A DNA stretch of 64,000 bases from Frigoriflavimonas asaccharolytica (GCF_013294015.1 NZ_JABSNO010000007.1:62001-126000); one strand, 5' to 3'; numbered from the stretch's first letter, positions 45,077 to 55,700 are shown. Numbers and translations: made by a program. Notes: generated by a model from the letters alone, not told the origin.

Positions 45077-46618
45077 ATGGCGAAGCAAGAAGATGTTTTC
45101 AAAAAAGTAATTTCTCACGCAAAAGAATACGGGTTTATCTTCCCTTCCAGCGAAATCTACGACGGACTTTCTGCAGTTTACGATTACGGACAAAATGGTG
45201 CAGAACTGAAAAACAACTTGAAACAATATTGGTGGAAAGCCATGGTGCAACTCAATGAAAATATTGTAGGATTGGATTCTGCAATTTTGATGCATCCCAC
45301 AATTTGGAAAGCTTCCGGTCACGTTGATGCTTTCAATGATCCATTAATTGATAATAAAGATTCTAAAAAACGCTTTCGTGCGGATGTTTTGGTAGAAGAT
45401 TTCTGCGCAAAATTAGAAGATAAAGCACAAAAAGAAATAGATAAAGCCGCCAAAAGATTTGGTGATGCTTTTGATAAAAATGAATTTGAAACTACCAATA
45501 CAAGAGTGGTAGAATATAGAGCAAGACAAAAAACCATTTTAGAAAGATTAGCAAAATCTCTTACAGAAGAAAATCTTGCAGACGTAAAATCTTTGATAGA
45601 AGAATTGGAAATTGCAGATCCAGATACTGGTTCTAAAAACTGGACAGATGTTCGCCAATTCAACTTGATGTTTGGTACAAAACTCGGTGCATCTGCAGAT
45701 TCTGCAACAGATTTATACCTTCGTCCGGAAACGGCACAAGGTATTTTTGTGAATTTTGCCAACGTACAAAAAACTTCTCGTCATAAACTTCCTTTTGGAA
45801 TTGCACAAATTGGTAAAGCCTTTAGAAATGAAATTGTTGCACGTCAATTTATCTTTAGAATGCGAGAATTTGAGCAAATGGAAATGCAATATTTCGTTCC
45901 ACCAGGAACAGAATTAGAATTCTACGAAGCGTGGAAAGAAAAACGCATGAACTGGCATTTGGCTTTAGGTTTGGGCGAAGAAAATTACAAATTTCACGAT
46001 CACGAAAAGTTGGCACATTACGCAAATGCTGCTGCAGATATTGAATTTAAATTCCCATTTGGTTTCAAAGAATTAGAAGGAATACATTCTCGTACAGATT
46101 TCGATTTGAGTGCTCACGAAAAACATTCTGGTAGAAAATTGCAGTATTTTGATCCAGAAAGAAACGAAAATTACGTACCGTATGTGGTAGAAACTTCCAT
46201 TGGTTTGGATCGTCTGTTCCTTGCAGTTTTCTCTACAAGTTTGAAAGAAGAAGTTTTGGAAGACGGCACAGAAAGAACGGTGCTTTCGCTTCCACCAGCT
46301 TTAGCTCCTGTAAAAGCAGCAATTTTACCTTTGATGAAGAAAGATGGAATGCCGGAATTGGCGGAAAAAATCTTCAACGATTTAAAATACGATTTCAACA
46401 TCATTATGGAAGATAAAGACAGCATCGGAAAACGCTACAGAAGACAAGATGCTATCGGAACGCCTTTCTGCATTACGATAGACCAAGATTCTGTACAAGA
46501 TTTCACGGTAACAATCAGAGATCGAGACACGATGAAACAAGAACGTGTACCGATGGAAAATTTGAGAAAAATAATTGATGAAAAAGTGAGTTTTAGAAGT
46601 TTGTTGCGGAAGGTGTAG
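45077..46618 (+). CDS. glyS: glycyl-tRNA synthetase (dimeric type)
   Basis: A 513-residue class II synthetase of the single-chain alpha2 type, as in archaea, eukaryotes and Bacteroidota. Motif 2 spans FRNEIVARQFIFRMREFEQM and is preceded by LRPETAQGIFVNF; motif 3 is SIGLDRLFLAVF. The C-terminal anticodon domain starts near LPPALAPVKAAILPL. Full length. Confidence 0.95.
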   Translation: MAKQEDVFKKVISHAKEYGFIFPSSEIYDGLSAVYDYGQNGAELKNNLKQYWWKAMVQLNENIVGLDSAILMHPTIWKASGHVDAFNDPLIDNKDSKKRFRADVLVEDFCAKLEDKAQKEIDKAAKRFGDAFDKNEFETTNTRVVEYRARQKTILERLAKSLTEENLADVKSLIEELEIADPDTGSKNWTDVRQFNLMFGTKLGASADSATDLYLRPETAQGIFVNFANVQKTSRHKLPFGIAQIGKAFRNEIVARQFIFRMREFEQMEMQYFVPPGTELEFYEAWKEKRMNWHLALGLGEENYKFHDHEKLAHYANAAADIEFKFPFGFKELEGIHSRTDFDLSAHEKHSGRKLQYFDPERNENYVPYVVETSIGLDRLFLAVFSTSLKEEVLEDGTERTVLSLPPALAPVKAAILPLMKKDGMPELAEKIFNDLKYDFNIIMEDKDSIGKRYRRQDAIGTPFCITIDQDSVQDFTVTIRDRDTMKQERVPMENLRKIIDEKVSFRSLLRKV

Positions 46619-46680
46619 TCATTTTTAATTTCCAAAATTTAATTTTAATACATACAAATGGAAAATTTAAAACAAAAAAA

Positions 46681-47103
46681 ATGAAAATTAGAATTATTTT
46701 ATTGGCAATCTCTCTATTATCTTTAATGGGCTGTACAATTCCTACAGGATTTCGTTTACAGAATTTAACGGATAGAATTATCCCTTTAAAAATAACTTTT
46801 CAAAAGCCTTACAAAGAATTTATTTCAGGTGAGGGAATTGAATTTTATAGTTCAAATGAAATTACGATCGCCAAAAATTTACGAAACAGAAGGAATTCAG
46901 TAAAACTCGATTTTATTAAAATTGACGAAAAAAATTTCATTATTAATTTACCCCCAAAATCTACAACGGAAATAGAAAAGACAAAAAATTTTAATTATAA
47001 TATTGACAAAATTGAAATTGAAGGAAAACAAAGAAACTTGGGGGAATTAATAGCAAATTCTAATATGAAAAGAGATAACTATATTTACAGAATTATTTAT
47101 TAA
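46681..47103 (+). CDS. small lipoprotein of unknown function
   Basis: A 140-residue predicted lipoprotein (lipobox LMGC, Cys18) with a polar beta-rich mature part. No domain is recognised. It lies 62 bp after glyS and 10 bp before the dioxygenase gene, so it may share that transcript. Confidence 0.7.
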   Translation: MKIRIILLAISLLSLMGCTIPTGFRLQNLTDRIIPLKITFQKPYKEFISGEGIEFYSSNEITIAKNLRNRRNSVKLDFIKIDEKNFIINLPPKSTTEIEKTKNFNYNIDKIEIEGKQRNLGELIANSNMKRDNYIYRIIY

Positions 47104-47113
47104 TAATTCAAAA

Positions 47114-47839
47114 ATGGATTTAAAAGAACACCGCCAGAAAATTGAAGAGGAAGGTTTTACAATCATTAATGATGTTTTTTCTACTGATGAAGTGGAGGGA
47201 ATTTTAAAAAAAATTGATGAAGCAGACTCTGAAAAACCAACTTTTAGAAAATCTGACAATCTTTTTGCTATTCGCCAGTTTTTGAAAGAGATTCCAGAAA
47301 TTCAAAAGAGCATTTTTACAGAAAAATTAAAAAAAATAATTTTTGAACTTTTCGGAAATGATTATTTCGTTACAAAATCCATTTATTTTGATAAACCAGA
47401 ACAATCCAATTGGTTTGTTGCCTATCATCAAGATTTAACGATTTCTGTGGATAAAAAATTAGAAATTGACGGTTTTGGACCTTGGACTACCAAACAAAAC
47501 CAGTTTGCAGTGCAACCATCATTAGATTTTTTAGAAGATAATTTCACGATTAGAATACATTTAGATAATACCAACGAAGAAAATGGTGCTTTAAAAATAA
47601 TTCCAAGATCTCATTTAAAAGGGATTTATAGAGCAGAAACAATAGATTGGAAAACAGAAACTGAAGTAAGTTGCAATACAGAAAAAGGTGGAATTATGAT
47701 CATGAAACCGTTGCTACTTCACGCTTCCAGCAGAACAACTAATAATGAAAAACGACGCGTAATTCATATAGAATTTGGTAATAAAGAACTTACAAATGGT
47801 TTAAATTATTCTGAACGGATTGATTTACAATTAGTTTAA
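47114..47839 (+). CDS. phytanoyl-CoA dioxygenase family protein
   Basis: A 241-residue Fe(II)/2-oxoglutarate oxygenase of the PhyH family. The iron facial triad is visible: His105-x-Asp107 (YHQDL) and His203 (LLLHASS). The 2-oxoglutarate Arg is probably in KRRVIHIEF. ENGALKIIPRSHLKG is a signature loop. It hydroxylates a small molecule that cannot be named from sequence. Confidence 0.85.
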   Translation: MDLKEHRQKIEEEGFTIINDVFSTDEVEGILKKIDEADSEKPTFRKSDNLFAIRQFLKEIPEIQKSIFTEKLKKIIFELFGNDYFVTKSIYFDKPEQSNWFVAYHQDLTISVDKKLEIDGFGPWTTKQNQFAVQPSLDFLEDNFTIRIHLDNTNEENGALKIIPRSHLKGIYRAETIDWKTETEVSCNTEKGGIMIMKPLLLHASSRTTNNEKRRVIHIEFGNKELTNGLNYSERIDLQLV

Positions 47840-47873
47840 AATTATTCTATGACCTTTCTAAAAAACTAATAAT

Positions 47874-47901
47874 CCTTGAAAAAATTTTCAAGGTTTTTTT
47901 T
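47874..47901 (+). terminator. terminator after PhyH-type gene
   Basis: Stem CCTTGAAAA / TTTTCAAGG followed by eight T residues. Confidence 0.85.
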
Positions 47902-47943
47902 GTGAAAAACTCCAACGTTCAAGTTTTAATTTTATCTTTGAGT

Positions 47944-49086
47944 ATGAAAACCTTTCAAAAAATTATAAAAGTTGTCGCTGTATTTCTGGCTCTGTGTGTA
48001 GGTTTGTCTTATGCTTTTGGTTATGATTATCTGTTTAAAGGTATCGCGAAAACATATTTAATAGGAGAAACAGGCGCAACTATTGATGATGCAAAACTTT
48101 TCCCAAGCAACATCATCGAAGCTAAAAATCCGAAACCTTGGCAAAAAGACTCGCTCTACAACAAACAAAAATTAGCAAAAAACATTTTAGAAGATTTAGA
48201 AAAAAGTAATACATCTTCACTTTTAATTATTAAAAACGGTAAACTCTTGCACGAGGAATACTGGAGCGGTGCAAATGAAAACACAAAAACCAACTCCTTT
48301 TCTATGGCAAAAACCATCAGCGTTTTGCTTTTAGGAAAGGCAATTGAAGATGGTAAAATAGAAAGTTTGGATCAGAAATATTCCGCATTTTATCAAAATT
48401 ATGCTACCGTTCCTTTTGGTAAAAATCTCACTTTACGAGATTTGGCTGCAATGGAAGCTGGACTAGATTGGAACGAAGATTACAAAAATCCCTTCGCACC
48501 AAATGCAAAAGCCTACTACGGAAATAGTCTTGCAGAAGCAGTATTTTTACGAGGTTTTAAAGAAGAACCAGGCAAAAAATTTGAATATCAAAGCGGCGCA
48601 ACGCAATTGTTGGGTTTTGCAATACGCAAAGCAACCAACGAAAAACTATCTAGTTATTTATCAAAAAAAATATGGACGCCAATTGGAATGGAGCAAAATG
48701 CGACTTGGAGTACAGATGAAAATAATATGGAGAAAACATTTTGTTGTATTTCTAGCATCTCCCGAGATTTTGGGAAGATTGGTCAGCTTTTTTTAGATGA
48801 TGGAAAGGTGGATAGTTTGCAAATCATTAACCCAAATTTTTTGCAAAAAATGCTGCAACCAAATCCAAATTCTAGAAATACTTATGGTTTGGGCACCTGG
48901 CTAAACTATGAAAATACGATTCCTTATTATTTCTTGTGGGGTTTGCAAGGGCAATACATCATTATCGTACCATCAAAAAAAATGGTGATTGTGAAAACGG
49001 GAAGTTACAAAGATCAACCACAGAACGACAATGGAAGACCAGACCAAGTTAAGTTTCTTGTAAATGAAATTGCAAAGAGTTTTTAA
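47944..49086 (+). CDS. serine hydrolase, beta-lactamase fold
   Basis: A 380-residue enzyme anchored by an N-terminal membrane helix (about residues 6-24). The catalytic motif is S120-M-A-K123, with a later YQSGATQLLG as the Tyr motif; the third motif is the less typical WGLQGQ. It fits the class C-like hydrolase family (6-aminohexanoate-dimer-hydrolase type). The ATG at 47944 is chosen over a GTG at 47902, which lies in the upstream terminator's T tract. TATCTTTG ends 3 nt before this ATG. Confidence 0.82.
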   Translation: MKTFQKIIKVVAVFLALCVGLSYAFGYDYLFKGIAKTYLIGETGATIDDAKLFPSNIIEAKNPKPWQKDSLYNKQKLAKNILEDLEKSNTSSLLIIKNGKLLHEEYWSGANENTKTNSFSMAKTISVLLLGKAIEDGKIESLDQKYSAFYQNYATVPFGKNLTLRDLAAMEAGLDWNEDYKNPFAPNAKAYYGNSLAEAVFLRGFKEEPGKKFEYQSGATQLLGFAIRKATNEKLSSYLSKKIWTPIGMEQNATWSTDENNMEKTFCCISSISRDFGKIGQLFLDDGKVDSLQIINPNFLQKMLQPNPNSRNTYGLGTWLNYENTIPYYFLWGLQGQYIIIVPSKKMVIVKTGSYKDQPQNDNGRPDQVKFLVNEIAKSF

Positions 49087-49121
49087 CAAAAAGCTGAATC
49101 AAATTTCATTATTTTTGTAGT

Positions 49122-50198
49122 ATGAAACCTCGTTTTTTTTTGCTGATTCTTTTTTCTTGCTTGCAGAATATTGCAGGACAGCAAAAACAGGATTCTACAA
49201 AAATTTCCGTTAGTGATTCTATTACAAATACTTACAAAGAAAAACTAGATAGATACGTTGGTTTGCGATTGGATACAAATACCAATGTATCTAAATTTAG
49301 TTTCATCAATAGAGCTCCGCTTAAGAATATAGATGTGGTGCCCAATCAAGATTACCAAGCGAGAATAGCTATCAATTATAAATGGTTGACATTGGCATTC
49401 AGTTTTTCTCCTAAAATTGGTGGTTTAAATGACAATGTGCAAGAAAAAGGAAAAACAAAAATAACCAGTTTTGATTTCAGTTTTAATTTAAAAAAAACGC
49501 AACATCGGTTATTTTTTACCAAAACCAAAGGCTACTATCTTTCTAATTCGGAAATTTATAGAGCAGAACTTTTAAACCAAAATATCTTCAGCAGATACGC
49601 AAAATTACCAGATTTCGAATCTATTCAATTGGGATCAGAAACTTTCTATTTCTACAATTCCGATCAATTTTCTAAAGTTTTTTCTAGAGATAAATCTGAA
49701 ATACAATTGAAAAGCGCGGGATCTTTTGTTAGTTTTTTAGGGTTGTATTATTCAAAGATTGATGGTAGCGAGCAAGATTTATCTTTTTTAAACCTTTTTA
49801 CCAATAAAGATATTCCGTATCCAAACATCAACGAAAGTTACTATGGTGCTATAGGAAAGGGATATGCTTATAATTATATTTTTGAGAAAAACTTTTTCAT
49901 CACAGCATTGGGTATTCCATCTGTAGGTGTTCAATATTCTAGATTGCAATATCCTTTTGATGCTGCAGACACAAATAAAACAGAATTAACAGTCTCTATA
50001 CTTACAGAAGCTTCTATCGGATTCAGCGATAAAAAATGGTTTACAGGAATTCTCGGAAATTACACCGGCTTCACAAGTACGAGCAAAGGAAATAAACTTG
50101 CAGGAACAAAAGGCTATGCAACATTATTTATTGGCTATCGCTTTGCACCGCCAAAAGTAGTAAAAAATACTTTTGAATATATAGACGGACAGTTGTAA
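49122..50198 (+). CDS. DUF4421 outer-membrane-like protein
   Basis: A 358-residue exported protein (signal peptide, cleavage near NIAGQ). Alternating beta-strands and the NYKWLTLAFSFSPKIGG pattern fit family DUF4421, thought to form an outer-membrane beta-barrel in Bacteroidota. No activity is known. It lies 35 bp after the serine hydrolase gene and converges on hemE. Confidence 0.75.
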   Translation: MKPRFFLLILFSCLQNIAGQQKQDSTKISVSDSITNTYKEKLDRYVGLRLDTNTNVSKFSFINRAPLKNIDVVPNQDYQARIAINYKWLTLAFSFSPKIGGLNDNVQEKGKTKITSFDFSFNLKKTQHRLFFTKTKGYYLSNSEIYRAELLNQNIFSRYAKLPDFESIQLGSETFYFYNSDQFSKVFSRDKSEIQLKSAGSFVSFLGLYYSKIDGSEQDLSFLNLFTNKDIPYPNINESYYGAIGKGYAYNYIFEKNFFITALGIPSVGVQYSRLQYPFDAADTNKTELTVSILTEASIGFSDKKWFTGILGNYTGFTSTSKGNKLAGTKGYATLFIGYRFAPPKVVKNTFEYIDGQL

Positions 50199-50208
50199 TT
50201 GCAAAAAT

Positions 50209-51237
50209 CTAGCTTGGTTTCCAATCTATTACCGCTTGTATGAAAGCTCCAGCATTCTCTACAGGAATGTTTGGTAGAATGCCATGACCAAGGTTTACAA
50301 TATATTTATCTTTGCCAAATCTATCAATCATTTCGTGCACCATTTTCCGGATAGTTTCTGGGGAAGAGTGCAGTCTAGAAGGATCAAAATTACCTTGCAA
50401 AGTGATGGAATTACTGGTGAGTTTTCTCGCCATTTCTGGGGTTATCGTCCAGTCTACACCCAAAGCAGAAGCTTTGCTTTTTGCCATATCTTCTAGTGCA
50501 AACCAACATCCTTTGCCAAAAACTACCACAGGAGAAATTTCGTGCAATGCATTCACAATTTGCTCTATATATTGATAAGAAAATGTTTGATAATCTGCTG
50601 GCGAAAGTGTTCCTCCCCAAGAATCAAAAATTTGAACAGCAGAAACGCCTTTTTCTATTTTTTTCCGCAGATAAGCTATCGTTGTATCGGTAATTTTTTG
50701 CAGAAGCGAATGTGCTGCTTCTGGGTTTTGCCAACAAAATGTCTTTGCAATATCAAAAGTTTTACTTCCTTTTCCTTCTATACAATAGCATAAAATTGTC
50801 CAAGGTGAACCTGCAAAGCCAATTAATGGTATGCTATTGTCTAATTTTTCTAGTGTTAATTCTATGGCATCAAAAACATATCCTAGAGAATCAGAGACAT
50901 CTGGAACTTGAATTTTTTCTACTTGTTTTGCAGATCTGATGGGATTTTCTAAATATGGACCTATACCATCTCGCATTTCAAACGGAATTCCCATTGCTTG
51001 CGGAACTACCAATATATCTGAAAAAAGAATTGCAGCATCCAAAGGAAATCTGCGGATTGGCATCATTGTAATTTCGGATGCTAATTCTGGAGTTTGGCAT
51101 CTGGTGAAAAAATCATATTTGCCACGCATTTCTCTAAATTCAGGTAGAAATCTTCCGGCTTGTCTCATCATCCAAACTGGTGGTCTTTCTACGGTTTCAC
51201 CTTTTAATGCCTTTATATATAGATCGTTTTTTATCAT
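50209..51237 (-). CDS. hemE: uroporphyrinogen decarboxylase
   Basis: A 342-residue TIM-barrel enzyme that removes four carboxyl groups from uroporphyrinogen III. The N-terminal signature [19 protein letters not shown] and the [12 protein letters not shown] segment are both clear. It is the last gene of hemA-C-D-E and overlaps hemD by 4 bp. Confidence 0.95.
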   Translation of the reverse strand: MIKNDLYIKALKGETVERPPVWMMRQAGRFLPEFREMRGKYDFFTRCQTPELASEITMMPIRRFPLDAAILFSDILVVPQAMGIPFEMRDGIGPYLENPIRSAKQVEKIQVPDVSDSLGYVFDAIELTLEKLDNSIPLIGFAGSPWTILCYCIEGKGSKTFDIAKTFCWQNPEAAHSLLQKITDTTIAYLRKKIEKGVSAVQIFDSWGGTLSPADYQTFSYQYIEQIVNALHEISPVVVFGKGCWFALEDMAKSKASALGVDWTITPEMARKLTSNSITLQGNFDPSRLHSSPETIRKMVHEMIDRFGKDKYIVNLGHGILPNIPVENAGAFIQAVIDWKPS

Positions 51238-51911
51238 AACTTATTTTTTATCAGATGAAGTAAATCTTCCAAAGTGCTTTCTTCACTGGTATAAATTTCA
51301 TCTTTTGTGAATTTTTCAATTTCTTTGGTGGTTGTTTCGCCAATAGAAAATATCTTTTTACCTTCAATTTTATTATACTTCACAAAACTTTGCACACCAC
51401 TCGGACTGAAAAACACCACCTCATCAAAAGGGTTTTCTATCTCGGGATATCTAAATTTTGTATTGTAGACAACCACTTTTTTATACTTTATCTTTTCATT
51501 TTTAAATTGAACTTGCAGTGTATCTAACGCTAAATTTCCACAAAAGTGCAAAAAATTCTCTTTATTAAAATTTTCGATGATGAATTTTGCTAAATCCTTT
51601 GCGTTATTTTTGATTTTAAAAGTTCCAAAACCGTGCTTTCGCAAAGCATTTTTAGATTTTTTACCAACAGTATATATTTTATTAAAATCTTTTTCTACAA
51701 AATTTTCATTTGGCGAAAAACCGTTTTCGAAAAAAGCATTTACACCTTGAACACTCGTGAATATTAAAGACTTGTTTTTAAGATCAAACGTTGGAATTTT
51801 CAAATTTTCAAAAGAAAGAACATCTACAAAATCTATATCTAAATTCTCGCCCAATTCCTTGGAAATCATTTTTCTATCTAAACCTTTTTTGGTGAAAAGG
51901 ATTTTCTGCAT
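51234..51911 (-). CDS. hemD: uroporphyrinogen-III synthase
   Basis: A 225-residue HemD protein that cyclises hydroxymethylbilane with ring-D inversion. HemD is poorly conserved; here the evidence is the length, [17 protein letters not shown] and [17 protein letters not shown] segments and the position between hemC and hemE, overlapping hemE by 4 bp. Confidence 0.88.
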   Translation of the reverse strand: MQKILFTKKGLDRKMISKELGENLDIDFVDVLSFENLKIPTFDLKNKSLIFTSVQGVNAFFENGFSPNENFVEKDFNKIYTVGKKSKNALRKHGFGTFKIKNNAKDLAKFIIENFNKENFLHFCGNLALDTLQVQFKNEKIKYKKVVVYNTKFRYPEIENPFDEVVFFSPSGVQSFVKYNKIEGKKIFSIGETTTKEIEKFTKDEIYTSEESTLEDLLHLIKNKL

Positions 51912-51918
51912 TGTTTCG

Positions 51919-52824
51919 TTATTGAGCTTTAATATCGTTCATGATGTTTTGGGCACCACTTTTCAGCATTTCTAATGCTATTTTTTCACCAAAATTTTCT
52001 TCAGAACTGTATTTAAAAACATCATCAGTTTCTATTTCATTTTTTCCGTCTAAAGAGCAAATTCTACCACGAAATCTCATTTCATCGCCAATTATTTCTG
52101 CAAAAGCGCCTATCGGTGCAGTGCAACCACCTTCCATAGTTTGCAGAAAGATTCTTTCCGTTTCTACACAAATCTGTGTTTCATCGTCGTTGATGAAGTT
52201 AACCAAATTGATTATTTCTGCATCATCTGTTCTCGCAACAACTGCTATTACGCCTTGTCCAGGAGCAGGAATTAGATTTGTTAATTCTTCATAATCTATT
52301 TTCAATTTCATTCTTTCTATAGCTGCCTGAGAAAAGATGGTCGCGTCAAAATCTTGTTCTTCCAGTTTTTTCAATCTGGTGTTCACATTTCCACGAATGT
52401 CGCAAAACTCTGTTTCAGGAAAATCTTTCAGCCAAAAAGCACGTCTTCGCAAACTGCTGGTTGCAATTTTCAACTCGTGGTGTTCTTTGTTTTTGCTAGA
52501 TTCTTTTTTCACCAAAACATCTTTTGGGAAATCTCTCTTCAAATAAGCAATGATGGAAAGATTATTTGGCAATTTTGTCGGGATATCTTTCAAAGAATGA
52601 ACGGCAATATCAATACGGTTTTCTAGCAGTGCAACGTCCAAATCTTTCGTGAAAACCCCCGTAATTCCCATCTCGTAGAGTGGGACCGCCAGATTTTTAT
52701 CACCAGTAGAAATTATTGGGATAATTTCCGTCTTATAATTTTTATTTTGCAGATGTCTTGCCACTTCTCTAGCTTGCCAAAGTGCTAAAGGAGAATTTCT
52801 ACTGCCAATTCTAATGTTTTTCAT
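51919..52824 (-). CDS. hemC: hydroxymethylbilane synthase
   Basis: A 301-residue porphobilinogen deaminase. The cofactor-attachment Cys234 is in EGGCTAPIGA; IGSRNSPLALWQA starts the protein and KDIPT, SSLRRR and GNVNTRL line the active site. It joins four porphobilinogens. It overlaps hemA by 14 bp. Confidence 0.95.
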   Translation of the reverse strand: MKNIRIGSRNSPLALWQAREVARHLQNKNYKTEIIPIISTGDKNLAVPLYEMGITGVFTKDLDVALLENRIDIAVHSLKDIPTKLPNNLSIIAYLKRDFPKDVLVKKESSKNKEHHELKIATSSLRRRAFWLKDFPETEFCDIRGNVNTRLKKLEEQDFDATIFSQAAIERMKLKIDYEELTNLIPAPGQGVIAVVARTDDAEIINLVNFINDDETQICVETERIFLQTMEGGCTAPIGAFAEIIGDEMRFRGRICSLDGKNEIETDDVFKYSSEENFGEKIALEMLKSGAQNIMNDIKAQ

Positions 52825-54088
52825 TAAATTCTGTATTGGGATATTCTACCAAAATTTCGTGCATCAACTTGCTTATTTCATCGGCTCTATCTGGATGATC
52901 AAGGATAAATTTGGCGAATCTGTTAGTAATTTTTTGAATCATTTTATTAGAAAGCTCCATATCCTCTACCTTTGCGTAACGAAATTTCTTGTGGATATTG
53001 TGCAATTCATTGGTTTCAATATTTTGCAATGCTGCTTTAAATTGATGAATATTTGGTGCCATTTTTCTTTTATTTTCCCATTCTTCAAACTCCAATGTCA
53101 TTTCTGCGATGATATTTTCTGCTTTCGGAATTTCTTTTTTTCTATTTTCTAATGTTCCTTGTATGTTTTGAGATAGAAAATCTACATCTACCAATTCTAC
53201 ATTAGGATTGTCGGTGATGTTTTTTTCTACATTGTGTGGTATGGAAAGATCTATCACCAAAGTTTTCTTACCATTCGGGAAGTGCCCTTTATTGATGATG
53301 GGATGCGCTGCTCCAGTAGCCACAATAAGAATATCTGTTTCTTTCAATTCTGCTTGAAAATCGTCGTAATGAATATGCGGAATATTGTATTTTTCAGAAA
53401 TTTTTTCTGCTTTTAAAGAAGATCGATTGGCAATTTTCACATGAGGATTGTACACATGTTTCACTAAATTCTCTACGGTGTTTTGGCCAATTTCACCTAC
53501 TCCCAATAGCAAAATATTTTTGTCTGAAAGTTGCTTTTCATTATTTAAAATATAATGTACTGCGGCATAAGAAACAGAAGCTGCACCGTTGGAAATGCCT
53601 GTTTCGTTTTTAATTCTTTTAGAAATTTGTATCGCAGAATTAATGACTCTCTCTAAATATGGATTGGCATTTTGCTTTTCTTTTTTAAATCTATGGTAAG
53701 CATTTTTTATCTGCCCAATAATTTCAAAATCACCAATGATTTGACTCTCTAAACCTGCAGCAACACGAAATAGATGTTTCACAGCTTCTTCTCTTTTCAA
53801 AATATGTACAAATTGCATATATTCTTGAATAGAAACGCCAACGGTATCGCAATATAATTCTGCGATGTGCAGATAATTTTGCGTGGTGGTATAAATTTCT
53901 GTTCTATTGCAAGTAGAAACCACAAATGCATCACCCAGATTTTCATCTTTGATGTTGTTTACAAAAGCTTTTATATGAGAATCAAAAAAAGCGAATTTTC
54001 CTCGCGTTTCTGCATCTGCTTTTTCATAGCTTAGAGATAAAACTGCGAAATTAGATGTTTGATGTAAGATGGAATTCTCTGCAATCAT
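52811..54088 (-). CDS. hemA: glutamyl-tRNA reductase
   Basis: A 425-residue NADPH-dependent enzyme that opens C5 heme synthesis by reducing Glu-tRNA. Catalytic Cys60 is in STCNRTE; the NADPH domain has LLGVGEIGQNT; a C-terminal dimerisation helix follows. It leads the hemACDE operon from a good promoter. Confidence 0.95.
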   Translation of the reverse strand: MIAENSILHQTSNFAVLSLSYEKADAETRGKFAFFDSHIKAFVNNIKDENLGDAFVVSTCNRTEIYTTTQNYLHIAELYCDTVGVSIQEYMQFVHILKREEAVKHLFRVAAGLESQIIGDFEIIGQIKNAYHRFKKEKQNANPYLERVINSAIQISKRIKNETGISNGAASVSYAAVHYILNNEKQLSDKNILLLGVGEIGQNTVENLVKHVYNPHVKIANRSSLKAEKISEKYNIPHIHYDDFQAELKETDILIVATGAAHPIINKGHFPNGKKTLVIDLSIPHNVEKNITDNPNVELVDVDFLSQNIQGTLENRKKEIPKAENIIAEMTLEFEEWENKRKMAPNIHQFKAALQNIETNELHNIHKKFRYAKVEDMELSNKMIQKITNRFAKFILDHPDRADEISKLMHEILVEYPNTEFNEKH

Positions 54089-54095
54089 AGGATAG

Positions 54096-54127
54096 CAAAT
54101 TTACGACAATTTTAATGATAATACCAA
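54096..54127 (-). promoter_or_regulatory. putative promoter of hemACDE
   Basis: Minus strand: TTG at 54127-54125, 21-bp spacer, TAAATTTG at 54103-54096. The ATG of hemA begins only 7 nt later. Confidence 0.55.
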
Positions 54128-54140
54128 TGAGGTTTGTCAC

Positions 54141-54170
54141 AAAAAAACGCTCTCATTTCTGAAAGCGTTT
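54141..54170 (-). terminator. terminator with AGAAAT hexaloop
   Basis: Minus strand: perfect 10-bp stem AAACGCTTTC / GAGAGCGTTT (one G-T pair) closing AGAAAT, then a T run. It ends the 54218-55471 gene. Confidence 0.88.
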
Positions 54171-54217
54171 GATTGTAAGTTTATTACTTTATGTTTAATA
54201 ATTTTCTATTAAAAATA

Positions 54218-55471
54218 TTATTTTCGTATTTCAAATTTACCATTTTGGTTACAATAAATTACATCGGAATTTGATTCAAATTGTTTATAACAAGCATCGT
54301 TGGTTTTTTCTGCTAATAAAAATTTATTGTTGTAAGAAATAAAATTTAATTCTACTCCATTGTTTGTTTTTATCGTCGTAGCATCATCTACTAATACAAA
54401 ATCAGCATCCCCATTATCTTTGTATATCCAAACTTTAGCTTTGGTAGGATCATCAGATTTCATTAAACTTCCTTCGGATAGATTCGCAAAACGATCTATT
54501 TTAAGTTTTCCAGTTTTCGCCTGTCCTTTTTGAATAACGCTTCCGTCTAAATTGATATAATATACAGAATCATAAGATAAATTATTGATTTTCACGCCAC
54601 TATTCTTCGAGTTTACCAGGATAAAACTATCAATAATTGATTTCGTGTTTGTTGGCCACATGCTAAACATACCCACATTTTGTTTGGCAGTTTCAAGATA
54701 TTCTAATGATTGATCAAAATTGGAAAGAAAAAGATTTACGAGCGATAAATTGAGGTAAACAATTTCATTAAGATCTTTAGAATTTATTTTCTTATACTCT
54801 TTTCCTACAAAACTGGAATAAAATTTTTCCAAACCTGATAAATAAGAATTATCTAATGAATTATTTTCTATTTTATTTAGAAATTCATCAGTTTTAGTAT
54901 TAAATTCTATTAAATCTTCAAATTTATCAGCTTTTTCAAATATGCCATAATTTAATGTAAACTCCTTTTCATTAGTAATTAAATTATTATCTCCTATGTA
55001 TTTATATGCTAAATTATTTAAATCATTTGTAAGACTTTGATTGGGCTTCCCATTGTAAGTTACTGAATACATTGCGGCATTAAGTCCTTTTTCATAGATA
55101 ATCTCATTATTCTTATCTAAAATTAAATATTTAAAATCTCCATCCAAAGCAAATTGACCGTTACTAGATTTCTTGTAAGTAGCTCCTTTATAACCCATAA
55201 ACACACGAAAATCAGGATTTATAGTATCTTTTTTAGAATAATTTTCGATGCTATTTTTCGTCACATTGTGTTCATAGGTTTTTTTTGTCTTGTGAGCATA
55301 TTCTTTGTTCCAAGAGTCATCACCCTGAATGATAATATCATACGTATTTAAGCCTTTATAAAATTCGTTTTTAGGAATTTTGATTGTAACTTTTTTCTTT
55401 TCAATTTCAGCTTTTTGAGCGTAAATAAATGTTGTAAATCCAGTTAGTAATAATAAAATTATTCTCTTCAT
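54218..55471 (-). CDS. exported protein of unknown function
   Basis: A 417-residue exported protein (signal peptide MKRIILLLLTGFTTFIYAQ). An upstream in-frame ATG at 55492 would add seven residues, but 55471 starts the signal. The mature part is polar and has Lys-rich and beta-rich segments, including a C-terminal block with GDADFVLVDDATT. It recalls envelope proteins with MORN-like or WG-like repeats, but no repeat is clear. No function is assigned. It stands alone between hemA and mreB. Confidence 0.65.
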   Translation of the reverse strand: MKRIILLLLTGFTTFIYAQKAEIEKKKVTIKIPKNEFYKGLNTYDIIIQGDDSWNKEYAHKTKKTYEHNVTKNSIENYSKKDTINPDFRVFMGYKGATYKKSSNGQFALDGDFKYLILDKNNEIIYEKGLNAAMYSVTYNGKPNQSLTNDLNNLAYKYIGDNNLITNEKEFTLNYGIFEKADKFEDLIEFNTKTDEFLNKIENNSLDNSYLSGLEKFYSSFVGKEYKKINSKDLNEIVYLNLSLVNLFLSNFDQSLEYLETAKQNVGMFSMWPTNTKSIIDSFILVNSKNSGVKINNLSYDSVYYINLDGSVIQKGQAKTGKLKIDRFANLSEGSLMKSDDPTKAKVWIYKDNGDADFVLVDDATTIKTNNGVELNFISYNNKFLLAEKTNDACYKQFESNSDVIYCNQNGKFEIRK

Positions 55472-55700
55472 AGTGTTTTTAATAATTTGCAAAAATATAA
55501 AAATAAGTGAGTTAAATACATGAAAGTTTGCTGATATAAATCTAATTTTAAAGAATTAATTTGTTAAAAATGATGCGATATATTATTAATGAATAATCGC
55601 TAAAATCTAAATCTGAAAAGAAAAACTAAATTTTTTTTAATTTTAAGACTTTTTAACCAAAAATATAAATATTTCCCTCCTTATAATGCATCAAAATTTA

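Noticed and set aside
47902-47943. GTG start 14 codons upstream for the second serine hydrolase
   Set aside because: It falls in the T tract of the preceding terminator and upstream of a -7 element; the membrane anchor starts cleanly at 47944.
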